A stretch of 64,000 bases of DNA from Pseudolabrys sp. GTDB taxonomy: Bacteria; Pseudomonadota; Alphaproteobacteria; Rhizobiales; Xanthobacteraceae. The stretch spans positions 62,001-126,000 of the forward strand of contig JAHCKG010000001.1 in NCBI GenBank assembly GCA_026125895.1, in the 5' to 3' direction. The notes beneath the pieces were generated by a model. That model ran no database searches, had not been told where the DNA came from, and was given only the letters and a program-made list of their open reading frames with translations. A program made the position numbers and the translations under genes. Positions 1-8,478 of the stretch are shown in pieces. Within the stretch, counting starts at the first letter, position 1, and the number at the start of each line of letters is the position of its first letter.

Positions 1-43
1 GCAAGCGGGAATCCAGACTTGCTTACTCTTTCTCAGCTTAAGT

Positions 44-75
44 CTGGGTCCCCGCTTCCGCGGGGACGAGCGGAG
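44..75. repeat. Dispersed palindromic repeat, copy 1
   Basis: A 32-bp unit centred on an 8-bp stem (GTCCCCGC / GCGGGGAC, 4-base loop). It recurs in inverted orientation at 2894-2925 with one mismatch. It lies just downstream of engB. Confidence 0.8.
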
Positions 76-95
76 TTTGAACTCCAGCCCCCAAT

Positions 96-740
96 TTACC
101 CCTTCCGCTCATTCAGCAACCTCGCCACCGCGGCGCGCATCGACTCCAGCCCGAAGCCGGTTTCGCTCGACGTCGCCAGCACGGTGGGGAAGGCGGAAGG
201 GTACTTCGCCATACCGGCCTCGACTTGCTTCACGCGCGTCTCGATCTCGGAGGCCTTGATCTCGTCGGCCTTGGTCAGCACCACTTGGTAGCTCACCGCC
301 GCCGAGCCGAGCACCTTGAAGGTCGGCACGTCGGTCTCCTTGAGGCCGTGGCGCGCGTCGATCAGCACATAGACGCGGGCGAGGTTGGCGCGGCCGAGCA
401 GATACTTCTCGATCAAGTCGGTCCACGCCGCGATCTTGGATTTGGCCGCGGCGGCGTAGCCGTAGCCCGGCATGTCGACGAGCGTGAGTTCGCCGCCGCC
501 GTTGAAGAAGATCAGCTCCTGCGTGCGGCCCGGCGTGCGCGAGGTGCGCGCCAGCGCCTTGCGGCCGGTGAGCGCGTTGATCAGGCTCGACTTGCCGACA
601 TTGGAGCGGCCGGCAAAGGCGATCTCGGTGCCGCGCATCTTCGGCAGCGACTCAAGCGACGACGACGCAGCGAAGAACTGCCAGTCGGCGTTGAACAGCT
701 TGCGGCCGGTCTCGATCTCGCCGCGGGTGAAGTCGGTCAT
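96..740 (-). CDS. engB: Ribosome biogenesis GTP-binding protein EngB (YihA/YsxC)
   Basis: 214-aa TrmE-Era-EngA-EngB-Septin-like GTPase, needed in related bacteria for assembly of the large ribosomal subunit in the cytoplasm. Visible motifs are the P-loop GRSNVGKSS (residues 44-52), the switch I threonine in RTPGRTQ, G3 DMPGYG (89-94), and G4 TKADE near 147. The length is normal for the family. The frame stays open upstream to 1010, but that part is a translated palindromic repeat. The start chosen is the ATG followed by TDFTRGEIE, where family similarity begins. In relatives engB commonly lies close to yidC; here about 2.3 kb of accessory DNA separates them. Confidence 0.95.
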   Translation of the reverse strand: MTDFTRGEIETGRKLFNADWQFFAASSSLESLPKMRGTEIAFAGRSNVGKSSLINALTGRKALARTSRTPGRTQELIFFNGGGELTLVDMPGYGYAAAAKSKIAAWTDLIEKYLLGRANLARVYVLIDARHGLKETDVPTFKVLGSAAVSYQVVLTKADEIKASEIETRVKQVEAGMAKYPSAFPTVLATSSETGFGLESMRAAVARLLNERKG

Positions 741-767
741 GGGAACGTAGCGCCTCGGCATACTCGG

Positions 768-857
768 CGTCATGCCCGGCCTTGTGCCGGGCATCCACGT
801 CTTGCTTGTCGCCATAGCGTAAAGACGTGGATGGCCGGGACAAGCCCGGCCATGACG
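768..857. repeat. Long dispersed palindrome (CGTCATG...CATGACG)
   Basis: A 90-bp imperfect inverted repeat. Its left arm holds CATGCCCGGCCTTGTGCC and its right arm GACAAGCCCGGCCATG, with a second inner pair around CCACGTCTT / AAGACGTGG. It lies between engB and the HTH gene. This kind of element is common between genes in Bradyrhizobium relatives. In frame it would add a false N-terminus to engB. Confidence 0.8.
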
Positions 858-883
858 GGGTTCGGATCGTGCGCCCGCCTCTA

Positions 884-1645
884 TCACGTTTCCTCCGCCT
901 TGGCTTCCCCGGCCTCTGCCTGGCGCGACGCCACGAAGGCATTGATTCGCCGCGCCAGGTCGTAGCGAAAGGCGTCCATATCCTCGGGCATGTCGGCACA
1001 GTGGACGCATCGGCTCGCAGTCCCGGCCTGCGCATTGTGCTGCGCCAGCAGGGCGTTCAATTCGCGCAAGGTGCGGGTCAGCGACGATAGCGCGCGTCCG
1101 GCCTGCTCCATCTCGCGCGGGCCGGCGCCTGCAGCGAGCCGCGCGATGATCGCCTCGATCGCCGGCAGCACGCGCGCCACTGCGCCTTGCAGCCGCTCGC
1201 CGATGTCGGCGGGTGCAGCTTGCTCATCTTTACCCTCCCCTGGAGGGGGAGGGTCGACCGTTTGAGCGGCAGCGATATTCTCCATCCCTCCCCCCGCGGA
1301 GCGGTGGGGAGGGTCGCCCGCACGAGCGTCAGCGAGGGCGGGCGGGGTGGGGGGCGGAAGTGCAACGTGCTCGATCGCGCAATGTCCCCCCACCCCCGAC
1401 CCCTCCCCGCCATTCGCTTCGCGAACGGGGGGAGGGGAGAACGACGGCGTCATTGCCCTCACCGCCGCCGGCCCCTCGCGCGGCACCGGCGGCGGCCGCC
1501 GCCGCGTCCAACCCCAGCGCCGCATGCGGTTGCGCAAAGTGGTGGAGGAAATGCCGTACGCAACGCAGATGTCTTCGACCGGCGTGTCGCGGGCTTCATA
1601 GGCGGCGCGAACCTGCGCCCAGGCTTCCGGGGTGAGGGTGGTCAT
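884..1645 (-). CDS. HTH-domain protein with repeat-derived central insert
   Basis: 253 aa, function unknown. The first ~50 residues (TPEAWAQVRAAYEARDTPVE, then ICVAYGISSTTLRNRMRRWGW) look like a transposase/terminase-type helix-turn-helix. The last ~80 residues contain two helices and a CVHCAD motif that may bind metal. The middle (about residues 60-140) is Pro/Gly-rich and is the in-frame translation of C-rich intergenic palindromes. The start was taken at the ATG before TTLTPEAW; the open frame continues to 1771 through another palindrome. It could be a DNA-binding regulator or a phage-derived protein. Confidence 0.65.
   Translation of the reverse strand: MTTLTPEAWAQVRAAYEARDTPVEDICVAYGISSTTLRNRMRRWGWTRRRPPPVPREGPAAVRAMTPSFSPPPVREANGGEGSGVGGHCAIEHVALPPPTPPALADARAGDPPHRSAGGGMENIAAAQTVDPPPPGEGKDEQAAPADIGERLQGAVARVLPAIEAIIARLAAGAGPREMEQAGRALSSLTRTLRELNALLAQHNAQAGTASRCVHCADMPEDMDAFRYDLARRINAFVASRQAEAGEAKAEET
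1230..1446. repeat. Cluster of C/G-rich palindromes inside a coding region
   Basis: At least three hairpin units occur: CCCTCCCC / GGGGAGGG at 1233-1253, a longer one at about 1283-1330, and a CCCCTCCCC / GGGGAGGGG one at about 1385-1440. They keep the reading frame of the HTH gene open. The same family occurs outside a core coding region at 1703-1726. Confidence 0.7.
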
Positions 1646-1702
1646 GGCGATGTCCTTTGAAGAATGCGTGGGCGTGCAGCGGCGGGCGCTGCGCTTGCTT
1701 TT

Positions 1703-1726
1703 CCCTCCCCCGCTTGCGGGGGAGGG
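1703..1726. repeat. C-rich palindromic repeat
   Basis: A perfect 11-bp inverted repeat, CCCTCCCCCGC / GCGGGGGAGGG, with a 2-base loop. It sits just upstream of the HTH gene start and is of the same family as the units inside that gene. Confidence 0.7.
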
Positions 1727-1968
1727 TTGGGGAGAGGGAATGCCGCGAGCGCAGCCAAAAACTCCGCTCATTCCCGCGCATAGCCGTTCGCAGAACGGCG
1801 TTCTTCAACGCGAAAGCGGGAATCCAGGAGCGGTGCGCGCGGCATCAGATGCAATTGTGAGGAATGCGCCTTTTATGCCCAACCAGCGTCACGCTGTCAA
1901 GGAATTTAATCTGAGTTGCGGATTGCCCTTTTGAGGGTTATGTTGCAACGTAGAACATGGAGCCGCTC

Positions 1969-2229
1969 ATGCGCGAAATGACCGTTCGCCAGGCTAATCA
2001 GAACTTCTCGCAGGTGATCTCCGCCGCCGAGGGCGGCGAGACGATCGTCATCACCAAGAACGGCAAGCCGGTGGCGAAGATCACGCCGCAGACGGCGGAC
2101 CGGACGGCCGATCCCGACTGGCGCGCGGCATATGCGGCCTTGCGCAAAAGCCTGCGCGGCAAGACGGCGACTGGCTATCGGGTCGGCACGATCACCGAAG
2201 AAGATAAATACGGCGACGATCCCGCATGA
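1969..2229 (+). CDS. Type II antitoxin, Phd/YefM family
   Basis: 86 aa. The N-terminus (MREMTVRQANQNFSQVISAA, then EGGETIVITKNGKPVAKI) is the classic prevent-host-death fold that binds operator DNA and neutralises a toxin. The C-terminus is the toxin-binding tail. GGAG six bases before the ATG at 1969 favours it over the ATG at 1957. The gene overlaps the downstream PIN toxin by 4 nt (ATGA), as expected for an autoregulated toxin-antitoxin operon. It lies in accessory DNA between yidC and engB. Confidence 0.88.
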   Translation: MREMTVRQANQNFSQVISAAEGGETIVITKNGKPVAKITPQTADRTADPDWRAAYAALRKSLRGKTATGYRVGTITEEDKYGDDPA

Positions 2230-2672
2230 CGCGGGTCGCGCTCGACAGCAATATACTGATCTACGCCGAACTCGAACCGGAGTCGGCGAAGGGCAAGCGC
2301 GCTGCCGATCTGATTCTGCGAGCCGCACGGGATGGCGTCATCCCCGCGCAGGTGCTCGGCGAATATCTGCGCTTCGTGCAGCGCCGCATTCCGGCGCGCT
2401 TCGAGGAAGCGGCGCGGCAGGTCTCTCTGTATCAGGCTGCCTTTCTGACGCCACCGACAACTGACGCCGTGATTGTCGCAGCGTCCGCAATGGCGCGCGC
2501 ACATCGCCTGCAAATGTGGGACTGCGTAGTTTGCGTTGCGGCGCTCGATGCCGGCGCCAAGGTGCTGCTGACCGAAGACATGCAGGACGGCCGGACGCTG
2601 GACGGCCTGCGACTCATCAATCCGTTTGCGCCCGAGAACGATGCGGCTGTTGACGCGGTGTTGAGCGATTGA
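2226..2672 (+). CDS. PIN-domain toxin ribonuclease (VapC-like)
   Basis: 148 aa. A PIN-fold RNase that would cleave cytoplasmic RNA when freed from its antitoxin. It begins with the first acidic residue of the fold (VALDSNILIYAE), and a distal acidic pair is seen in the MWDCVV and LLTEDMQDG segments. The length is usual for VapC-type toxins. Translation is probably coupled to the antitoxin through the ATGA overlap. The target RNA cannot be told from sequence. Confidence 0.87.
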   Translation: MTRVALDSNILIYAELEPESAKGKRAADLILRAARDGVIPAQVLGEYLRFVQRRIPARFEEAARQVSLYQAAFLTPPTTDAVIVAASAMARAHRLQMWDCVVCVAALDAGAKVLLTEDMQDGRTLDGLRLINPFAPENDAAVDAVLSD

Positions 2673-2743
2673 TCTGAAGGGCGTAGCCCGGATGGAGCGC
2701 AGCGAAATCCGGGGCAGCGCCGCGACCCGTGCCAACCTAGACC

Positions 2744-2863
2744 CGTCATCCTGAGGTGCGAGCGCGCCATCAGCGCGCGAGCCTCGAAGGATGAGCGGCC
2801 CTCGGTCGCACGGGCCGTCGCCCTTCGAGGGCCGCGCTGACGCGCGGCCACCTCAGGGTGACG
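2744..2863. repeat. Long dispersed palindrome (CGTCATCCTGAGGTG...CACCTCAGGGTGACG)
   Basis: A 120-bp inverted repeat with arms CGTCATCCTGAGGTG and CACCTCAGGGTGACG, and inner arms around CCTCGAAGG / CCTTCGAGG. It lies between the PIN toxin and yidC and is a different family from 768-857. Confidence 0.8.
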
Positions 2864-2893
2864 GAGCGAGGAGAGTGCGCGCAGTCCCGCTCT

Positions 2894-2925
2894 CTCCGTT
2901 CGTCCCCGCGGAAGCGGGGACCCAG
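2894..2925. repeat. Dispersed palindromic repeat, copy 2
   Basis: An inverted copy of the unit at 44-75, with 31 of 32 bases identical. The central stem is GTCCCCGC / GCGGGGAC. Confidence 0.8.
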
Positions 2926-3014
2926 CAAGTTATGTAGGGGCACAATCTTGGGTCCCGGCTTCCGCTCCGCTGCAGCCGGGCTACGGCGCTGCGGTTGACC
3001 ACCGCCCCAAAACA

Positions 3015-3044
3015 AAATCGCCGGATCTTTCGACCCGGCGATTT
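3015..3044 (-). terminator. Rho-independent terminator of the rpmH-rnpA-yidC operon
   Basis: A 13-bp near-perfect stem AAATCGCCGGGTC / GATCCGGCGATTT read on the minus strand, followed by TTTTGTTTT. It lies 33 bp after the yidC stop. The plus-strand reading is also T-rich, so it may stop transcription from both sides. Confidence 0.8.
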
Positions 3045-3077
3045 CTTATTTTCGTCTCTTCCGTCCAGCGCCGCCCT

Positions 3078-4949
3078 CTACGTCTCGGCCTTCTTCTTAC
3101 TGAACGTACTCTTGATATTGTCGAACAGCTCTATCTTCGCGCCGTTCTTGCGCATGATCACCGCCTGCTGCGCCACCGACAGCGTGTTGTTCCACGCCCA
3201 GTAGATGACGAGGCCGGCCGGGAACGAGCCGAGCATGAAGGTGAAGATGATCGGCATCCAGTTGAAGATCATCGCCTGCGTCGGATCCGGCGGCGCCGGG
3301 TTGAGCTTCATCTGCACCCACATCGTCACGCCCATGATCAGCGGCCAGATGCCGAGATGCAGGAAGTGGCCGATCACCGGCACGATGGTCGGGTCGATCG
3401 GCAGCAGGCCGAACAAGGTGAAGATGTTGGTCGGGTCCGGCGCCGACAGGTCGCGGATCCAGCCGAAGAACGGCGCGTGCCGCATTTCGATGGTGACGAA
3501 CAGCACCTTGTACAGTGAGAAGAACACCGGGATCTGGATCAGGATCGGCAGACAGCCGGCCAGCGGGTTGATCTTCTCCTTCTTGTACAGCTCCATCAGC
3601 ATCTGCTGCTGCTTGGCCTTGTCGTCCGGATAACGCTCGCGCAGCGCCACCATCTGCGGCTGCACCGCCTTCATCTTGGCCATCGAGGCGTAGGACTTGT
3701 TGGCGAGCGGGAAGAAGATCAGCTTGACGATCACCGTCACCATGAGAATGGCGAGGCCGAAATTGCCGAGCAGATGGAAGAAGAAGTCCATCGCCAGGAA
3801 CATCGGCTTGGTGATGAAGTAGAACCAGCCCCAGTCGATCAGCAGGTCGAAGTGGTTGAGGCCGAGCGCCTTGGTGTAGCCGCCGATGCCGACCAGCGGG
3901 AAGTTGATGCCGACGGCGGAGACTTCCTTGGCGCCGGCGAACAGGCGGCCGGTGGCGTTGCCGGTCGCGCCGGGCGCGACGGTGACGCCGTTCATCAGGT
4001 AGTCGGTCTGGTAGGTCGGCGTCGTGCCGATCGTGCCGGTGGTGAAATGCGCGGTCAGCGCCGCGTCGGTCGGCGGCAGCAGCGCCGCGGCCCAGTATTT
4101 GTCGGTGATGCCGAGCCAGCCGTCGGTCACCTTGAACTCGACCGACTTGGCGCCGTTGGCGTTCGGCTTGAGGTCGAGCATGCTCTTGTAGGTGTATTCC
4201 TGCAGGCCGTCCTTGCCGAGATAGCCGACCAGGCCCTCATGCAGCACGTAATAGCCGGCGGTCACCGGCGTGCCGTGGCGCGAGATCAGCGCGTAAGGAT
4301 AGAGCGTCACCGGCTTGTCGGAGGCGTTCGCCACCTCGTCCTGCACGGTGAACAGGTATTTGTCGTCGACCGCGATGGTGCGCTTGAAGGTGAGGCCGGC
4401 GCCGTTGTCCCAGGTGAGGGTGACCGGATGGCCGACGTCGAGCTTGTTGTTGCCGGTCTGCGTCCAGACGGTGTCGCCGGTCGGCGTCTTGACGTCGGCG
4501 GAGGCCGGGGTCCAGCCGAACTCGGCGTAGAACGGCTCCGGGCTGCCGGACGGCGACAAGAGCGTGATCGGCGGCGATTTCGGATCGACGGTCTCGCGGA
4601 ACTTGAGCAGCGACAGGTCGTCGATGCGGCCGCCCTTGAGCGCGATCGAGCCCTTGAGCACGCCGGTGTCGATCGGGATGCGCGGCGCGGCGGCGATGGC
4701 GGCGGCGCGGGTCTGCGTGGTGGGCTGGCCGGTCGCGGTGTTCGGGGCGCCGGGGACGGTGCCGGGGGCGGCGGGCGCGAGGCCGGACTGGGCGTTGCCG
4801 GTCGGCGGCGCCACGGGCTGGGACTGCTGCTGCTGCTGCGCCAGCTGCTTCTGCTTCTCCGCCTGCGGCACGGCGTAAAAATATTGCCACGCAATCAGCA
4901 CAACCGCCGACAGCACAATGGCGAGAATGGTGTTCTTATTGTCGGTCAT
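3078..4949 (-). CDS. yidC: Membrane protein insertase YidC
   Basis: 623 aa. Inserts and folds inner-membrane proteins alone or with Sec. An N-terminal membrane anchor ([19 protein letters not shown]) is followed by a Gln/Pro/Ala-rich linker, a large periplasmic P1 domain (about residues 100-350), then the conserved Oxa1 core with its transmembrane helices ([58 protein letters not shown]) and a basic tail. The start at ATG-TDNKNT matches family N-termini; the upstream in-frame extension overlaps rnpA. It is the third gene of a leftward rpmH-rnpA-yidC operon, 13 bp after rnpA. Confidence 0.97.
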   Translation of the reverse strand: MTDNKNTILAIVLSAVVLIAWQYFYAVPQAEKQKQLAQQQQQSQPVAPPTGNAQSGLAPAAPGTVPGAPNTATGQPTTQTRAAAIAAAPRIPIDTGVLKGSIALKGGRIDDLSLLKFRETVDPKSPPITLLSPSGSPEPFYAEFGWTPASADVKTPTGDTVWTQTGNNKLDVGHPVTLTWDNGAGLTFKRTIAVDDKYLFTVQDEVANASDKPVTLYPYALISRHGTPVTAGYYVLHEGLVGYLGKDGLQEYTYKSMLDLKPNANGAKSVEFKVTDGWLGITDKYWAAALLPPTDAALTAHFTTGTIGTTPTYQTDYLMNGVTVAPGATGNATGRLFAGAKEVSAVGINFPLVGIGGYTKALGLNHFDLLIDWGWFYFITKPMFLAMDFFFHLLGNFGLAILMVTVIVKLIFFPLANKSYASMAKMKAVQPQMVALRERYPDDKAKQQQMLMELYKKEKINPLAGCLPILIQIPVFFSLYKVLFVTIEMRHAPFFGWIRDLSAPDPTNIFTLFGLLPIDPTIVPVIGHFLHLGIWPLIMGVTMWVQMKLNPAPPDPTQAMIFNWMPIIFTFMLGSFPAGLVIYWAWNNTLSVAQQAVIMRKNGAKIELFDNIKSTFSKKKAET

Positions 4950-4962
4950 CGGGATCCCGTTT

Positions 4963-5310
4963 TCAGGCTTCCTGCCGCGGTCGCGCCCCACTGTGAGCAC
5001 GCCCCAGTGCCCGGTCGAAATCGTGCGCGATGCGCTCGAATGGCAGGCTCAGCGCCGCCTGGCGCCCCACTAGCACATAATCATGCCCGCTGTGCATGCG
5101 CGATTTGCCGTGGAGACGGACCACTTCGCGCAGACGCCGGCGGACGCGGTTACGCTCGACGGCGTTCCCGACTTTGCGCGAGACGGTGAAGCCGACCCGG
5201 ATCGGGCCGTTTTCGTCGCGTTTGCGCATTTGGAGTACAAAAGCGGCGGCCGGAACCTTGGTCCCGGTCGCCGCTTTGAGAAAGTCCGCCCGTTGCTTCA
5301 ACCGTTCCAT
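4963..5310 (-). CDS. rnpA: Ribonuclease P protein component
   Basis: 115 aa. Protein cofactor of RNase P, which matures tRNA 5' ends. The signature RNR segment [16 protein letters not shown] is present, preceded by the FTVSRKVG strand. Length and basic charge are normal. It lies between rpmH (34 bp upstream) and yidC (13 bp downstream), the usual bacterial order. No separate yidD gene is present between rnpA and yidC. Confidence 0.96.
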   Translation of the reverse strand: MERLKQRADFLKAATGTKVPAAAFVLQMRKRDENGPIRVGFTVSRKVGNAVERNRVRRRLREVVRLHGKSRMHSGHDYVLVGRQAALSLPFERIAHDFDRALGRAHSGARPRQEA

Positions 5311-5344
5311 TGAAAGCAGACGTCGCGGCGGGGAGGCCCGCCGG

Positions 5345-5479
5345 TCAGGCGCTGAGCCGCTTGCGTCCGCGGGCGCGGCGAGCCTGGACGACCTTACGGC
5401 CGCCCGTGGTCTTCATGCGCGCGCGGAACCCGTGACGGCGCTTGCGCACAAGCTTGCTCGGTTGGTAGGTCCGCTTCAC
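5345..5479 (-). CDS. rpmH: 50S ribosomal protein L34
   Basis: 44 aa, the usual size. It begins (V/M)[17 protein letters not shown] and ends [12 protein letters not shown], the L34 signature. The start codon is GTG at 5477-5479, with GGAGA about 8 bases upstream on the minus strand. It is the first gene of the operon with rnpA and yidC, and too short for most ORF listings. Confidence 0.96.
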   Translation of the reverse strand: MKRTYQPSKLVRKRRHGFRARMKTTGGRKVVQARRARGRKRLSA

Positions 5480-5815
5480 GATCAAATCTCCGCTGATGGC
5501 GCCGTGGGGCCGGGGCAAAAGCCCCGAAATCCGCCAAAAACCCCGACTTTTCCGGGTCAGGCACCGATATGGGGCGGCTTATAAGGGACGCTTTCGGGTC
5601 CGTCAATGCGAGGGGGCGGGCCTTCTCTGTGGACCTCAGTTGCGAGCCATCCGAACCCGTTTTTCGGTGCCGGCGCTGCTGGAACTCTTGTCCCGGCTGT
5701 CTGAAAGGCAAACATCGGCCTAGAATCCCGGCTAACCGCGTCCGGCGGACGAGGTTTGACCGGGTTCGGCAGCGGGGCGCATCATGCCGTTGCGACGATC
5801 AAGGATGAGACTGGA
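5480..5815. other. Divergent intergenic region, rpmH / sensor kinase
   Basis: No gene seen. It should hold the promoter of the leftward rpmH operon and that of the rightward kinase. TTGACC at 5756-5761 with GCATCAT 17 bp further is a possible -35/-10 pair for the kinase, which is one reason not to use the TTG at 5756 as its start. Confidence 0.4.
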
Positions 5816-7309
5816 GTGAACACGCTCCCCGAAGCGATGAACGAGGTAACCGGCGCGGCAACCCCCGGCCGGCCGGCGGTCCGCATCGGCCTGTCCGGCA
5901 AACTGTTGGTGCTGACAGTGGCCTTCGTGCTCGTGGCCGAAGTGCTGATCTACGTGCCGCTCATCGCCAACTTCCGCCTCAACTGGCTCAACGACCGCCT
6001 GGCCGCTGCCCACACCGCCGCGATGGTTCTCGATGCCGCGCCAAGCGGCATGGTGCCGGAGAGCCTTGCCAAGCAGATTCTAGACTCCATCGGCGCCCGC
6101 GCCGTCGCGATGAAGATGGGCGATCAGCGCCGCTTGCTCGCCGCAGCCGACCTGCCGTCCTCGATCGAGGAGGATGTCGACATGCGCCACGTCATGTGGT
6201 GGCAATCGATCAAGGAAGCTTTCGACGTCCTCCTATTCTGCAAGCCCAATGACGTGATGCGCGTGATCGGCCCCGCGCCGATGGCCGAGGGCCAGTTCAT
6301 CGAAATCATTCTCGACGAAGCGCCGCTGCGTTCTGCGATGCTGAGTTTCTCGGTCACGATCATGCTGGTGTCGCTCGGCATCTCGGCATTCACGGCGATG
6401 CTGGTATTCTTCGCCCTGCATTATCTGCTGGTGCGGCCGATGGGCCGCCTCACCGCCAACATGGTGGCGTTCCGCGCCGATCCTGAGAACGCCGCGCGTA
6501 TCATCGAACGTTCGGGCCGCCGCGATGAAATCGGTACCGCCGAAGAAGAACTGGCGGCGATGCAACGAGAGCTCGCCTCGATGCTGCATCAGAAGAACCG
6601 GCTTGCGTCACTGGGCCTCGCGGTCGCCAAGATCAATCACGACCTGCGCAATCTGCTGGCGTCGGCGCAGTTGTTTTCCGATCAGCTCTCGAGCCTGCCC
6701 GATCCGAAAGTGCAGCGCTTCGCCCCTAAGCTGATGCATGCCCTGGAACGCGCTGTCGCACTTTGCCAGACGACATTGTCCTACGGCCGCGCCCAGGAAG
6801 CGCCCCCCGATCGCAAGACCGTCCCGGTGGAGTCGCTGATCGAAGAGGTGCGCGAGTCGCTAGGCCTCACGATGGAGGTGCCGATCCGCTGGATCGTTTC
6901 GGTCGAGCGCGGCCTCACCATGGAGGCCGACCCCGATCAGATGTTCCGGGTGATAGTCAATCTCGGACGCAATGCCATTCAGGCGCTCGAAACCCACGGC
7001 ACGCGCGACCCGGCGCGCGATCAGATCCGCATCACCGGCCGCCGCGAAGGCGATCTCGTGGCCATCGAAGTGTCGGATACCGGGCCGGGCCTCTCGGAGC
7101 GGGCGCGCAGTCATCTTTATCAGGCCTTTCAGGGCTCGACGCGTCCCGGCGGCTCCGGTCTGGGCCTCGCCATCGCCGCCGAACTGGTCCGCGCCCATGG
7201 CGGCGAGATCAACCTCGTTCCGGGCACCATGGGAGCGACCTTCCGCATCACCGTTCCCGATGGCGCGGTCGAACTGGCGGCGCGGCGGACGGCGCGCGCG
7301 CGCGCCTGA
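5816..7309 (+). CDS. Membrane sensor histidine kinase
   Basis: 497 aa from the GTG at 5816 (alternatives: TTG 5756, ATG 5837). Two membrane helices (LLVLTVAFVLVAEVLIYVPL and a later one around VSLGISAFTAMLVFFALHYL) enclose a periplasmic sensing loop of about 150 residues. A HAMP-like linker follows, then the H-box (KINHDLRNLL), N-box (NLGRNAIQA), and G-boxes DTGPGL and GGSGLGLA. It autophosphorylates and should donate phosphate to a response regulator, but none is adjacent. The signal sensed is unknown. The kinase core is intact with no sign of decay. Confidence 0.85.
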   Translation: MNTLPEAMNEVTGAATPGRPAVRIGLSGKLLVLTVAFVLVAEVLIYVPLIANFRLNWLNDRLAAAHTAAMVLDAAPSGMVPESLAKQILDSIGARAVAMKMGDQRRLLAAADLPSSIEEDVDMRHVMWWQSIKEAFDVLLFCKPNDVMRVIGPAPMAEGQFIEIILDEAPLRSAMLSFSVTIMLVSLGISAFTAMLVFFALHYLLVRPMGRLTANMVAFRADPENAARIIERSGRRDEIGTAEEELAAMQRELASMLHQKNRLASLGLAVAKINHDLRNLLASAQLFSDQLSSLPDPKVQRFAPKLMHALERAVALCQTTLSYGRAQEAPPDRKTVPVESLIEEVRESLGLTMEVPIRWIVSVERGLTMEADPDQMFRVIVNLGRNAIQALETHGTRDPARDQIRITGRREGDLVAIEVSDTGPGLSERARSHLYQAFQGSTRPGGSGLGLAIAAELVRAHGGEINLVPGTMGATFRITVPDGAVELAARRTARARA

Positions 7310-7425
7310 GCAGCCGCCTCTTTTTAAACTTCACGCAATTGCGAATGACGAAAGACGCCTGGCCGGTGTTGGCTTCGGTGGGGCGACACTATGTGCGCTA
7401 TCTGCGATAGCCAAAAGGTCCTGTC

Positions 7426-8478
7426 ATGCCTTCACCTCAATCTGCGCTTCTCGGATTGGCGACCGCCGTTCCACCTCACACGCTGGAACAAACCGCCGTC
7501 GCTGCGCTGGCGCGCCGTGTCTATGAGCAGAGCTTCGCGCGCTTCCCCAAACTTGCCGACATCTACGTCAACGCCGGTATCGAACAGCGCTATTCGGCCA
7601 AGCCGATCGACTGGTTCGAAGAGCCGCACGATTGGCCGGAGCGCACGCAGGCTTATCTGGCGAGCGCGAGCGCCTTGTTTGTCAATTCGGCGCGTGATGC
7701 GCTCAAGCGTGCTGGCTTGAAGCCGCGCGATGTCGATGTCGTCGTCACGGTGTCATCGACAGGCATCGCCACGCCCAGCCTCGAAGCTCTGGTCGGCGAC
7801 GAGATCGGTTTCCGGCCGGATGTTCTGCGCGTGCCGGTGTTCGGTCGCGGCTGCGCCGGCGGTGTGGTTGGCCTGTCGCTTGGCGCACGATTGGCGCAGG
7901 CGAAGCCCGGCGACGTCGTTCTCGTCGTCGTCGTCGAGTTGTGTACGCTCGCCTTCCGATCGGATCGTTCGACCAAGACCGACGTGATCTCGTCGGCGCT
8001 GTTCGGCGACGGCGCGGCGGCGTTGGTGTTGCGCGCGGGGGACGACGGCGCCGGCATCAAAATCGGCGCCACGGCCGAGCACACCTGGCCGAAGACGCTG
8101 GACATCATGGGCTGGACCATGGATCCGACCGGCTTTGGTGTCGTATTATCGCGTTCGCTGCCGCGCTTCATCGAGCAGAAACTGGCCGCGCCGGCGCGAC
8201 GTTTCATCAAGCATGCGCGGTTAACCGCGCCGCAACTGGTCTTCCATCCTGGCGGCACCAAGGTGCTCGAAGCCGTCGAGTCGACGCTCGAGTTGCAAAC
8301 CGGAACGCTGCGCGACGAACGCGAGGTGCTTCGCACGCACGGCAACATGTCGGCGCCGACGGTCTTGTTCGTGCTGGAACGTGCGTTGCGGCGCGGCCTG
8401 CGCGGGCCGGCGCTGCTCGCGGCGATGGGGCCGGGCTTCACGGTTTCGCTGGCCGCGCTCGAGGTCGCCCATGGTTGA
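7426..8478 (+). CDS. Type III polyketide synthase (chalcone/stilbene synthase family)
   Basis: 350 aa, typical length. Condenses an acyl-CoA starter with malonyl-CoA to give alkylpyrones or alkylresorcinols. The Cys-His-Asn triad is visible: C143 in FGRGCAGGVVGL, H274 in VFHPGGTK, and N307 in HGNMSAP. The C-terminal GPGF segment is also present. It overlaps the next gene by 8 nt, so the two are co-translated. The pair resembles the bpsA-bpsB and srsA-srsB arrangements, in which the methyltransferase modifies the polyketide. The starter unit cannot be predicted. Confidence 0.9.
   Translation: MPSPQSALLGLATAVPPHTLEQTAVAALARRVYEQSFARFPKLADIYVNAGIEQRYSAKPIDWFEEPHDWPERTQAYLASASALFVNSARDALKRAGLKPRDVDVVVTVSSTGIATPSLEALVGDEIGFRPDVLRVPVFGRGCAGGVVGLSLGARLAQAKPGDVVLVVVVELCTLAFRSDRSTKTDVISSALFGDGAAALVLRAGDDGAGIKIGATAEHTWPKTLDIMGWTMDPTGFGVVLSRSLPRFIEQKLAAPARRFIKHARLTAPQLVFHPGGTKVLEAVESTLELQTGTLRDEREVLRTHGNMSAPTVLFVLERALRRGLRGPALLAAMGPGFTVSLAALEVAHG

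Noticed and set aside
225-965. 246-codon plus-strand open frame
   Set aside because: Antisense to engB and crossing a palindromic repeat.
741-1010. N-terminal extension of engB to 1010
   Set aside because: The extension translates a dispersed palindrome and lies before the family start.
3774-5189. 471-codon plus-strand open frame
   Set aside because: Antisense to yidC and rnpA, Arg/Gly/Val-rich shadow of GC-rich coding on the other strand.
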